Positions 1 to 7,480 of a stretch of DNA of 64,000 nucleotides are shown here, piece by piece. The stretch is taken from NCBI GenBank assembly GCA_031655335.1, contig CP134226.1:434001-498000 (forward strand), given 5' to 3'. A model generated the notes under the pieces. The model was not told where the DNA came from and made no database searches. It was given only the letters and a program-made list of their open reading frames with translations. Source of the stretch: Thalassospiraceae bacterium LMO-SO8 (GTDB taxonomy: Bacteria; Pseudomonadota; Alphaproteobacteria; Rhodospirillales; Casp-alpha2). The position numbers were made by a program, and so were the translations under genes. Numbering within the stretch: position 1 is the first letter of the stretch; each line of letters starts with the position of its first letter.

Positions 1-1
1 G

Positions 2-829
2 GTCGGCCTGGTCATGGCGCCGGGCACCATCAGCGCGTTGGAAGCCTTCGTCGCGATCCTGTGCATTTCCATCGGCGCCGGGGCCTCGGGCGCCATCAAC
101 ATGTGGTACGACCGCGACATCGACCTGCACATGCAGCGCACCATGAACCGGCCGATCCCGGCGGGCCGCATGGACCCGGGCAACGCGCTGGTGTTCGGCA
201 CGGTCCTGGCGATCGCCTCGGTCATTGCCATGGGTGCCTGGGTCAACTTGATTTCCGCCGGGCTGCTGGCCTTCACGATCCTCTATTACGTGTTCATCTA
301 CACGGTCTGGCTGAAACGCCGGACGCCGCAGAACATCGTCATCGGCGGCGCCTCGGGCGCCCTGCCGCCGGTCATCGGCTGGGCCGCCGTGACCGGGAAC
401 GCCGGATTCCTGGCCGATCCCTGGGGTGCCATCGCGCTGTTCATGATCATCTTTTTGTGGACGCCGCCCCATACCTGGGCGCTGGCCCTGTTCCGCCGCC
501 AGGATTACCAGAACGTGGGCGTGCCCATGCTGCCCGTGGTGGTCGGCGAACACCGCACCAAGATCCAGATGGCCGTCTACACGGCGCTGCTGATCCCCGC
601 GACCTTCGCGCCCACCCTGCTCGGCCTGTCGGGCTGGCTTTACACCCTGGCGGTCGCCGGCCTGAACGTCGGGCTGGTCGTGCACATGGCGCGGGTGTGG
701 CGGGCGGAAAACGTCGCCGATGCCAAGCAGGGCCCCTGCCGGCCGATGTTTTTCTATACGATCCTTTATCTGTTCGGGATTTTCCTGGCCCTGCTGGCCG
801 ACCGCACCCTGTTCGTCGCGGTGTTTTGA
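2..829 (+). CDS. ctaB: Protoheme IX farnesyltransferase (heme O synthase), 5' truncated by window edge
   Basis: Polytopic inner-membrane UbiA-family prenyltransferase that adds a farnesyl group to heme B to make heme O for cytochrome oxidase assembly. The frame stays open to base 2, so the true start lies outside the window. The visible 275 codons fall roughly 30 residues short of a usual CtaB. Seen: the Asp-rich prenyl-diphosphate signature NMWYDRDIDLHMQRTMNRP near the visible N-terminus, then several hydrophobic helices including the WTPPHTWALA loop typical of heme O synthases. The M32 peptidase gene starts 15 bases after its stop on the same strand, so the two may be co-transcribed. A methionine at base 14 is present but is internal by family comparison. 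Confidence 0.93.
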   Translation, partial: VGLVMAPGTISALEAFVAILCISIGAGASGAINMWYDRDIDLHMQRTMNRPIPAGRMDPGNALVFGTVLAIASVIAMGAWVNLISAGLLAFTILYYVFIYTVWLKRRTPQNIVIGGASGALPPVIGWAAVTGNAGFLADPWGAIALFMIIFLWTPPHTWALALFRRQDYQNVGVPMLPVVVGEHRTKIQMAVYTALLIPATFAPTLLGLSGWLYTLAVAGLNVGLVVHMARVWRAENVADAKQGPCRPMFFYTILYLFGIFLALLADRTLFVAVF

Positions 830-844
830 CCCCATATAGGCGAT

Positions 845-2362
845 ATGCCGGACAGCCAATCCCCTGAAGCCCCCGCCTATGCCCGCCTGGAAAACCGTTT
901 CCGGCGCCTGAACGCCCTGTCCGAAGCGCAGGCCGTCCTGCATTGGGACATGTCGACGGTGATGCCGCGCGGCGGGCACGAAGCGCGCTCGGAACAACTG
1001 GCCGAACTGTCCGCCGTTCATCACGGCATGCTGACCGCATCGGAAACGAGTGATCTGGTCGCCGCCGCCGAGGCCGAGGCCGCCGATCTGACCGATTGGC
1101 AGCGCGCCAACCTGCGCGAGATCAAACGCCGCGTCACCAAGGCGACGGCGCTGACCGAGGATCTGGTAACGCGGCTGTCCCGGGCCTCCACCACCTGCGA
1201 AGCCGTGTGGCGCGAAGCCCGCGCCGATAATAACTTCAAGGCCGTGCAGCCATTGGTGAGCACGCTTTTGAACCTGGTCCGCGAACAGGCGCAGATGAAG
1301 TCCGAAGCCCTGGGTCTGGGGCTGTACGACGCGCTGTTGGATGATTACGAACCGGGCGGACGGTCCGCGGAAATCGACGCCGTGTTCGGCGAACTGGAAG
1401 GCTTCCTGCCCGGGTTCCTGGGCGAGGTGCTGGACCATCAGGCCAAGGCGCCCAAGGTCATTCTGCCCGACGGCCCGTTTCCCGAGGAAAAGCAAAAGGC
1501 GCTCGGCCAGCGGTTCATGGAGATGCTGGGCTTCGACTTCCATCACGGGCGGCTCGACGTCAGCCTGCATCCCTTCTGCGGCGGCACGCCGGACGACGTG
1601 CGCATCACCACGCGCTATGACGAAAACGATTTCACCTCGGCCCTCATGGGCGTGCTGCACGAAACCGGCCATGCCATGTACGAACGCGGCCTGCCCAAGG
1701 ATTGGCGCGGCCAGCCCGTGGGCCACGCGCTGGGCATGTCCGTGCATGAATCGCAATCCCTGCTGATCGAAATGCAGGTCTGCCGGTCCAAGACCTTCCT
1801 CAATTACGCAACCCCGATCATGGGCGAAACCTTCGGCGGCACGGGCCCGGCCTGGGACGCGGACAACCTGTTCCGCCTATATACCCAGGTCGAACGGTCG
1901 TTCATCCGCGTCGACGCCGACGAAGTGACCTATCCGGCCCATGTGATCCTGCGCTACCGCCTGGAAAAGGCGCTGATCGAGGGCGACATGGAAATCCCCG
2001 ATCTGCCGGGTGCGTGGAACGACGGCATGGAACGCCTGCTCGGCATCCGCCCGCCGACGGATACCCTCGGCTGCTTGCAGGACATCCATTGGTACGACGG
2101 GGCCTGGGGCTATTTCCCGACCTATACCCTGGGCGCCATGACCGCGGCGCAGCTTTACGCCGCCGCCCGCGATCAGGACACAGCCATCGAGCCCGCCATC
2201 GGGCGCGGCGACTTCGCGCCCCTGATGACCTGGCTGCGCGCCAACGTGCACGGCAAGGGCTCGTCCGTCAGCGCGAAAGACCTGCTGATTGCCGCCACGG
2301 GCAAGCCGCTCGACCCGAAGGTGTTTGAGATGCACCTCAGAACACGCTATCTAGCGCCCTGA
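845..2362 (+). CDS. Carboxypeptidase Taq family (M32) metallocarboxypeptidase
   Basis: A 505-residue cytoplasmic zinc carboxypeptidase that removes C-terminal residues from peptides. The M32 motifs are present in order: HPF (about residues 242-244), DDVRITTRY (251-259), the zinc-binding HETGH (272-276) and HESQS (301-305), whose Glu302 is the expected third metal ligand. Length matches the family norm of about 500. The ATG at 845 lies 15 bases after ctaB. The stop TGA is followed one base later by the ATG of thrC, an arrangement that favours translational coupling. The physiological substrate cannot be inferred; neighbours are unrelated biosynthetic genes. Confidence 0.95.
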   Translation: MPDSQSPEAPAYARLENRFRRLNALSEAQAVLHWDMSTVMPRGGHEARSEQLAELSAVHHGMLTASETSDLVAAAEAEAADLTDWQRANLREIKRRVTKATALTEDLVTRLSRASTTCEAVWREARADNNFKAVQPLVSTLLNLVREQAQMKSEALGLGLYDALLDDYEPGGRSAEIDAVFGELEGFLPGFLGEVLDHQAKAPKVILPDGPFPEEKQKALGQRFMEMLGFDFHHGRLDVSLHPFCGGTPDDVRITTRYDENDFTSALMGVLHETGHAMYERGLPKDWRGQPVGHALGMSVHESQSLLIEMQVCRSKTFLNYATPIMGETFGGTGPAWDADNLFRLYTQVERSFIRVDADEVTYPAHVILRYRLEKALIEGDMEIPDLPGAWNDGMERLLGIRPPTDTLGCLQDIHWYDGAWGYFPTYTLGAMTAAQLYAAARDQDTAIEPAIGRGDFAPLMTWLRANVHGKGSSVSAKDLLIAATGKPLDPKVFEMHLRTRYLAP

Positions 2363-2363
2363 C

Positions 2364-3779
2364 ATGACACAGCCCAGATACATCTCCACGCGGGGCCAGG
2401 CCCCGGCGCTTGGTTTCGAGGACGTCCTGCTGGCCGGTCTCGCGCGCGACGGCGGCCTTTACGTGCCCGAGACCTGGCCGCGGTTTTCCGCCGACGACAT
2501 CCGCGCCATGAAGGACCTGTCCTATCCGGCCCTGGCGCAGAAGATCATGGCGCCCTTCATCGGCGACGCCATTCCGGCGGCCGACCTGAAGGCGCTGATC
2601 GAGGACGCCTACGCCACCTTCGACGCGCCGGACGTGCTGCCCTTGAAGAAAATCGGCGAAGGTGAAGGACAAGGGGGCGAATACCTGCTGGAGCTGTTCC
2701 ATGGCCCGACCCTGGCGTTCAAGGACGTGGCCATGCAGGTGCTGGGCCGGTTCTTCGACTACGTGCTGAAGAAACGCGGCGAACGCATCACCATCGTGGG
2801 CGCGACCTCTGGCGATACGGGATCGGCGGCGATCGAGGCCTGCCGCGACAAGGAAGCCATCGACATCTTCATGCTGCATCCCCGCGGCCGGGTCAGCCCG
2901 GTGCAGGAAGCGCAGATGACGTCGGTGCTGTCGGCCAACGTCCACAACATCGCCATCGAAGGCACCTTCGACGACTGCCAGGACCGGGTGAAGGATCTGT
3001 TCAACGATCAGGCCTTCCGCGACCGCTTCAACCTGTCGGCCGTGAACTCCATCAACTGGGCCCGGGTGATGGCGCAGATCGTCTATTACTTCTGGGCCGC
3101 CGTGAAGCTGGGGGCACCCGACAAGCCGATCGCATTCTCCGTGCCCACGGGCAACTTCGGCAACGTGTTCGCGGGCTATGGCGCGATGCAGATGGGCCTG
3201 CCGGTCGCGAAACTGATCGTCGGCTCCAACGCCAACGACATCCTGGCCCGCTTCTTCGCCTCCGGCGCCATGGAGATGGCGGGCGTGGTGCCGACCACCA
3301 GCCCGTCCATGGACATCCAGGTCTCCAGCAATTTCGAACGCCTGCTGTTCGACCTGGTCGACCGCGACGGCGCCACCTGCGCCCGGGTGCTGACCGATTT
3401 CCGCAAGACCGGCCGGTTCGAAGTATCCGCCGACCAGTTGGCCCGTGCCCGCAAGGTGTTCGCGGGCGCGCGGTTCGATGACGCCGGCACCAAGGAAATC
3501 ATCAAACAGGTTCACGGCGCGACGGGCGAACTGATTGACCCCCATTCGGCCATCGGCGTGGGTGCGGCGCGGGAAAACCCCGCGCCGGACGGCACGCCCA
3601 TGGTGATCCTGGCGACCGCCCATCCCGCGAAATTCCCCGACGCGGTCGAGGACGCCACGGGCCTGCGCCCGGCCTTGCCCGCGCGCCTGGCGGATTTATT
3701 GGACCGGCCGAAGCGTTGCCAAAGCCTGGCCAACGATCTAGACCAGTTGAAACACGCCATCGAAACAACCCTCGCGTAA
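2364..3779 (+). CDS. thrC: Threonine synthase
   Basis: PLP enzyme that converts O-phosphohomoserine to threonine, the last step of threonine synthesis. The 471 residues are a normal length for the longer Gram-negative/fungal-type ThrC. Seen: N-terminal YISTRGQAPALGFEDVLLAG, the PLP-lysine motif HGPTLAFKDVAMQ with Lys120, and the phosphate-binding region GATSGDTGSAA. Its partner homoserine kinase is in this window at about 18.3-19.3 kb, so the two steps are encoded about 15 kb apart. The gene starts one base after the M32 peptidase stop and is followed after 11 bases by the M16 peptidase, indicating a tight operon. Confidence 0.97.
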   Translation: MTQPRYISTRGQAPALGFEDVLLAGLARDGGLYVPETWPRFSADDIRAMKDLSYPALAQKIMAPFIGDAIPAADLKALIEDAYATFDAPDVLPLKKIGEGEGQGGEYLLELFHGPTLAFKDVAMQVLGRFFDYVLKKRGERITIVGATSGDTGSAAIEACRDKEAIDIFMLHPRGRVSPVQEAQMTSVLSANVHNIAIEGTFDDCQDRVKDLFNDQAFRDRFNLSAVNSINWARVMAQIVYYFWAAVKLGAPDKPIAFSVPTGNFGNVFAGYGAMQMGLPVAKLIVGSNANDILARFFASGAMEMAGVVPTTSPSMDIQVSSNFERLLFDLVDRDGATCARVLTDFRKTGRFEVSADQLARARKVFAGARFDDAGTKEIIKQVHGATGELIDPHSAIGVGAARENPAPDGTPMVILATAHPAKFPDAVEDATGLRPALPARLADLLDRPKRCQSLANDLDQLKHAIETTLA

Positions 3780-3790
3780 GGGAATCCTGA

Positions 3791-5050
3791 GTGTCAGTAC
3801 AGATCACCGACCTTGAAAACGGCCTTCGCGTCGTCACCGAACGCATGGACCGGGTCGAAACCGTGTCCGTCGGCGCCTGGGTCGGCGTCGGCGCCCGGCA
3901 CGAACCGGCGGCCGTGAACGGCGTGTCCCACCTGCTGGAACACATGGTGTTCAAGGGCACGGAGACGCGCAGTGCCCGCGCCATCGCCGAGGAGATCGAA
4001 GCCGTCGGCGGGCATATGAACGCCTATACGTCCCGCGAGCACACGGCCTATTACGCCAAGATGCTGAAGGAAGACCTGGGCCTGGCCATGGACGTGATTT
4101 CCGACCTGGTGCAGCACGCGACCCTGGACGCGGACGAGTTGGAACGCGAACGCCATGTCGTGATTCAGGAAATCCACCAGCTTCACGACACGCCCGACGA
4201 TATCGTGTTCGAAAACTTCCAGGCCGTCGCCTTTCCCGATCAGGCGCTGGGGCGATCTGTCCTGGGCTCGGAAGCCCTGATCGAGGCGATGTCCCGCGAC
4301 GCGGTCCTCGACTACATGACCGCCCATTACGCGGCCCCGGTCAGCGTCGTGTCGGCGGCGGGGGCCCTCGACCACGACCGCGTGGTCGACATGGTGCGCA
4401 CCACCTTCAAGGACCTGCCCGCGGGGGCACCGGCGGCGCGCGAAGCCGCGCGTTACGGCGGCGGCGACGTGCGGGTCGACCGTGACCTGGAACAGGTCCA
4501 CATCACCTTAGGCTTCGAAGGCCTGGCCTACGACGACGACGATTACTACGCGGCCTCCGTGCTGTCGGCGCTGCTCGGCGGCGGCATGTCGTCGCGCCTG
4601 TTCCAAGAGATCCGCGAAAAGCGCGGTCTGGTCTATTCGATCTACAGTTATCAGTCCGCCTATGCGGACGGCGGCCTGTTCGGCGTCTATGCCGGCACGG
4701 GATCGGACGAGGTCACCGAACTGATGCCGCTGATCGCGGACGAACTGAACAAGGTGCGGATGTCCGTCGACGAGGACGAGGTCGCCCGCGCCCGCGCCCA
4801 GTTGAAGGCGTCGATCCTGATGTCCCTGGAAAGCACGTCGTCGCGCTGCGAACAACTGGCGCGCCAGATGCTGATCTACGGCCGCCCGGTCCCGGCCGAG
4901 GAAATCGTCGCCAAGGTCGATGCCGTCACGGCGGGCGACGTCGTGCGCGTGGCCGAACGCCTGTTCCGCACCAAACCGACCCTGTCGGCCATCGGGCCAC
5001 TCGCCAACCTGGAAGCCGGCGACGCCTTCGCGGCCCGGCTCAGCGCCTGA
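3791..5050 (+). CDS. M16 family (pitrilysin/MPP-like) zinc peptidase
   Basis: A 419-residue peptidase of the insulinase superfamily, close in form to the mitochondrial processing peptidase beta subunit, the bacterial relatives of which are widespread in alphaproteobacteria. The inverted zinc motif HLLEH is at residues 47-51, and the expected distal glutamate is Glu127 in RHVVIQEI, at the family spacing of 76 residues. The C-terminal half has the inactive M16_C domain with GGGMSSRLFQEIREKRGLV. Translation starts at GTG, 11 bases after thrC. No signal peptide, so probably cytoplasmic. The thrC-M16 adjacency is common in alphaproteobacteria. Confidence 0.95.
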   Translation: MSVQITDLENGLRVVTERMDRVETVSVGAWVGVGARHEPAAVNGVSHLLEHMVFKGTETRSARAIAEEIEAVGGHMNAYTSREHTAYYAKMLKEDLGLAMDVISDLVQHATLDADELERERHVVIQEIHQLHDTPDDIVFENFQAVAFPDQALGRSVLGSEALIEAMSRDAVLDYMTAHYAAPVSVVSAAGALDHDRVVDMVRTTFKDLPAGAPAAREAARYGGGDVRVDRDLEQVHITLGFEGLAYDDDDYYAASVLSALLGGGMSSRLFQEIREKRGLVYSIYSYQSAYADGGLFGVYAGTGSDEVTELMPLIADELNKVRMSVDEDEVARARAQLKASILMSLESTSSRCEQLARQMLIYGRPVPAEEIVAKVDAVTAGDVVRVAERLFRTKPTLSAIGPLANLEAGDAFAARLSA

Positions 5051-5065
5051 TTCGCCGTATCCCGC

Positions 5066-5575
5066 TCATGCCCCGTGACCGGGGGTGAAGCGGTCGACCA
5101 CCACGCCGCCGGTAATGGTTGCGCCGTCCTCGGACAGGGGCAGGCGGATGGATGTCGTGGTGAACGTCAGGTCCTTCACCGATATCCAGCGGGTGCGCGA
5201 ATAGATCGGTTCGCGCCGTTCGATCATCACCGGGAACACTTCCGCGTTGACGAATCCGAACCCCTTGATGTTGTCGGCGAAATAGCACTTTCCGGTCAGT
5301 TCCTGACCCGCGACCTCGACCATGTGGGTGCCGAAAAAGCGGTAGCGGAAATCCATGGGCGGCCCCAGAAAATCAATCACGGCAATGCTCGGGATGATCG
5401 CCGGCGGCAAGGCCTCCAACCGAAATTCGCCAACCGACGGTCCGACGCGGTCGCGGCGGACCCTGCCCCAATATTCAAAGGCGGCGATATGTCCGGGGTC
5501 ATCCATACCGGATAGGTCCAGGATTTCCTTATCGACGATATAGGCGACGCGTTGGTCCCGGATGGATTCGAACAT
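5066..5575 (-). CDS. PAS_5-type PAS domain protein (copy A)
   Basis: A 169-residue stand-alone sensor domain of the kind annotated PAS_5, abundant in Rhodospirillales. It has no membrane segment and no output domain. Core motifs are EYWGRVRRDRVGP, FLGPPMDFRYRFFGTHMVE, AGQELTGK and RLPLSEDG. It closely resembles the next gene on the same strand (5694-6200), roughly 60 percent identical by eye, which implies tandem duplication; a more diverged third copy is at 41.2-41.7 kb. No strong Shine-Dalgarno precedes the ATG at 5575. It converges on the M16 peptidase gene. Ligand and partner are unknown. Confidence 0.85.
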   Translation of the reverse strand: MFESIRDQRVAYIVDKEILDLSGMDDPGHIAAFEYWGRVRRDRVGPSVGEFRLEALPPAIIPSIAVIDFLGPPMDFRYRFFGTHMVEVAGQELTGKCYFADNIKGFGFVNAEVFPVMIERREPIYSRTRWISVKDLTFTTTSIRLPLSEDGATITGGVVVDRFTPGHGA

Positions 5576-5693
5576 GCTTGGGGGAACCTAGGGTTGTATC
5601 ACCTGCCGCAGGCGCCGTTGCCCCGTCACGCAATATCGTGGGACGCCCGGTCCTGAAATTCAACGTGTTTCCACCGCAGGACGGCTGCCCGCC

Positions 5694-6200
5694 CTAAATG
5701 TGGCCTGTCTGAAAACTGTTCGCCGTGACACCGCCGGTGATGGTTTCGCCGTCTTCCGACAACGGCAGACGCACGGTGGTCGTGATCATCTCCACCCCCC
5801 GAACCGTGATCCATTGCGTCCGCGAACAGATGGGCACGCGCTTCTCGATCATGATCGGAAATATCTCCGCATTGACGAAGCCATAGCCCGTGATCTTGTC
5901 CGCGTAATAACGCCGCCCGGTCAATTCCTGACCGGCGATCTCGACCATGCGAGTGCCGAAAAAGCGGTAATAGAAATCGAGCGGCGGGCCAATGAAATCG
6001 ACCATCACCATGCAGGGAATGACCTCCGCCGGCAGGGCTTCCAGGCGAAAGTCACGGCGCGGCGGACCGACCCTGCCGGCCCGCACCTTGTCCCAGTATT
6101 CATGAGCCTTGAGCAAGCCGGGCACCTCCAGACCCTCAACATCCATGAAATCGGATTTGATGATCCGGGAGACCTTGAAGTCGTCATGCGGGATCAGCAT
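5694..6200 (-). CDS. PAS_5-type PAS domain protein (copy B)
   Basis: A 168-residue soluble PAS_5 protein, tandem paralogue of the one downstream at 5066-5575. Shared blocks include EYWDKVRAGRVGP, GPPLDFYYRFFGTRMVEIAG and RLPLSEDGETITGG. A purine-rich GGGGAAGGG lies about 10 bases before the ATG at 6200. Divergence is concentrated in the N-terminal 25 residues and the C-terminal tail, so the two copies may sense similar ligands but talk to different partners (inference). There is no fused kinase, cyclase or DNA-binding domain. Confidence 0.85.
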   Translation of the reverse strand: MLIPHDDFKVSRIIKSDFMDVEGLEVPGLLKAHEYWDKVRAGRVGPPRRDFRLEALPAEVIPCMVMVDFIGPPLDFYYRFFGTRMVEIAGQELTGRRYYADKITGYGFVNAEIFPIMIEKRVPICSRTQWITVRGVEMITTTVRLPLSEDGETITGGVTANSFQTGHI

Positions 6201-6362
6201 GGCGCCGGGCCCTTCCCCTATGCTCTGGCTCCCCCTGAATGCCTGCTCCGCCTTTTTTCGGCATCCGGATACCCGCCGTCGGCGGAATCAACGTCCACGG
6301 TGCGGCCTTGATCTCCGGTTTTCAACTGAATTCGGCCTACAGGCGTATGTAATCCGCCCGGA

Positions 6363-6644
6363 TCATTCGCCGTCGGCGGACTCGCCCGCACGGCTGTCCA
6401 GATAATTTTCGATCAGCGCGTAGATTTCCTCGGCCACGTCCTCGTCGCCGGTGAACGTCAGGTTGGCCTGTTCGCCGTAGATGTTCAGGACATAGCCGCG
6501 CGCCCCGCAAACATCCTCCAGCGCCTGGATGAAGGGCAGGATGACCCGGTCGTTCAGGGCCTCGGCGGTTGGGCAGGCTTCCATGCGGTCCAGAAGAAGA
6601 CGGCGCAGGTCGTCCGCGGGCTTGCGTTTGGAGGGGCGGCTCAT
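6363..6644 (-). CDS. Small acidic conserved-type protein of unknown function
   Basis: A 93-residue protein downstream of yqgE on the same strand. The frame stays open further upstream into yqgE, but the ATG at 6644 (MSRPSKRKPADD) lies just beyond the end of yqgE and is the natural start. The sequence has a basic N-terminus, a helical middle and the block GYVLNIYGEQANLTFTGDED, followed by an acidic tail. I recognise no family. The 29-base gap to yqgE suggests co-transcription. No signal peptide or membrane segment. Confidence 0.65.
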   Translation of the reverse strand: MSRPSKRKPADDLRRLLLDRMEACPTAEALNDRVILPFIQALEDVCGARGYVLNIYGEQANLTFTGDEDVAEEIYALIENYLDSRAGESADGE

Positions 6645-6673
6645 ATCAACGGTTCCGGCGTGGTTGGCGGCGT

Positions 6674-7249
6674 TCAGGCGTGGCCGGCTTCGTCCGACAG
6701 CATGCGCGGATCGACGCCGATCTTGAGCATCGCCTGTTCCCACTTGTCGTCCATGCCGCCGCCGAACACAAGGGCGGGATCGGCCGCCACATGCAGCCAG
6801 CCGTTGGCCTTGATTTCCGAATCCAGTTGCCCCGGCCCCCATCCGGCATAGCCAAGCGCCAGCAGGGATTGCCGGGGGCCGATGCCGTCGGCGATGGCCT
6901 GAAGGATATCGACCGTGGCGGTCAGGGCGATCTGCTCGTCGACGACCATGGTTGCTTCCTGGACATAGTCCGGGGTGTGCAGAACAAAGCCCCGGCCCGA
7001 TTCAACCGGGCCGCCGAAATGCACGTTGATGGGCTGGCTGCGCCCGGTCGGCACGATGTCCAGCTGTTCCAGAAGATCGGGGAAGCTGAGCGTTTCCAGA
7101 GGTTTGTTGACGACCAGCCCCATCGCGCCATCGGCATTGTGGGCGCACATGTAGATCACCGTCTTGGAAAACCGCTCATCCGGCATGTTGGGCATGGCAA
7201 TCAGCAGATGCCCGGCCAGATAGGCTTCGTCGTCTAGGGTCCGGGGCAT
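6674..7249 (-). CDS. yqgE: YqgE/AlgH family (UPF0301) protein
   Basis: A 191-residue cytoplasmic protein of the UPF0301 family, whose biochemical function is not settled. Diagnostic blocks are LAGHLLIAMPNMPDERFSKT, YMCAHNADGAMGLVVNKP, the HFGGPVESGRGFVLH stretch and LGYAGWGPGQLDSEI. It diverges from the DsbD-like gene at 7481 across a 231-base region. The yqgE / DsbD-like reductase / peroxiredoxin neighbourhood recurs in alphaproteobacteria, suggesting a link to envelope or redox homeostasis, but that is inference from context. Confidence 0.93.
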   Translation of the reverse strand: MPRTLDDEAYLAGHLLIAMPNMPDERFSKTVIYMCAHNADGAMGLVVNKPLETLSFPDLLEQLDIVPTGRSQPINVHFGGPVESGRGFVLHTPDYVQEATMVVDEQIALTATVDILQAIADGIGPRQSLLALGYAGWGPGQLDSEIKANGWLHVAADPALVFGGGMDDKWEQAMLKIGVDPRMLSDEAGHA

Positions 7250-7480
7250 GGGATGAGCCTCGAATATCCGTCCAGTTTCACCAGTTTATAGCACAACCGC
7301 GCCTGATAATTATGGCGTCGTGCCCCCTGCCCCGCAAGCACACCCCTGCGAAAAAACATCGTGCACTGCCCGGAAACCGCCGTAATCACGCGCCATTTAT
7401 TGGCTGTGTCCGCTGGCGCCGTGCCATAATATGGGCACCGTAAAAACCATACCGCCCCGCCGGAAAACAAGAATCGCCTC

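Noticed and set aside
6273-6285. Palindrome CCGCCGTCGGCGG between the PAS_5 and 93-aa genes as a terminator
   Set aside because: Six-base arms around one base leave no workable loop and there is no T-run on either side in the right place.
7400-7430. Possible promoter TTGGCT...CATAAT upstream of the DsbD-like gene
   Set aside because: Spacer of 19 bases and weak -35. Not distinguishable from chance in this intergenic region.
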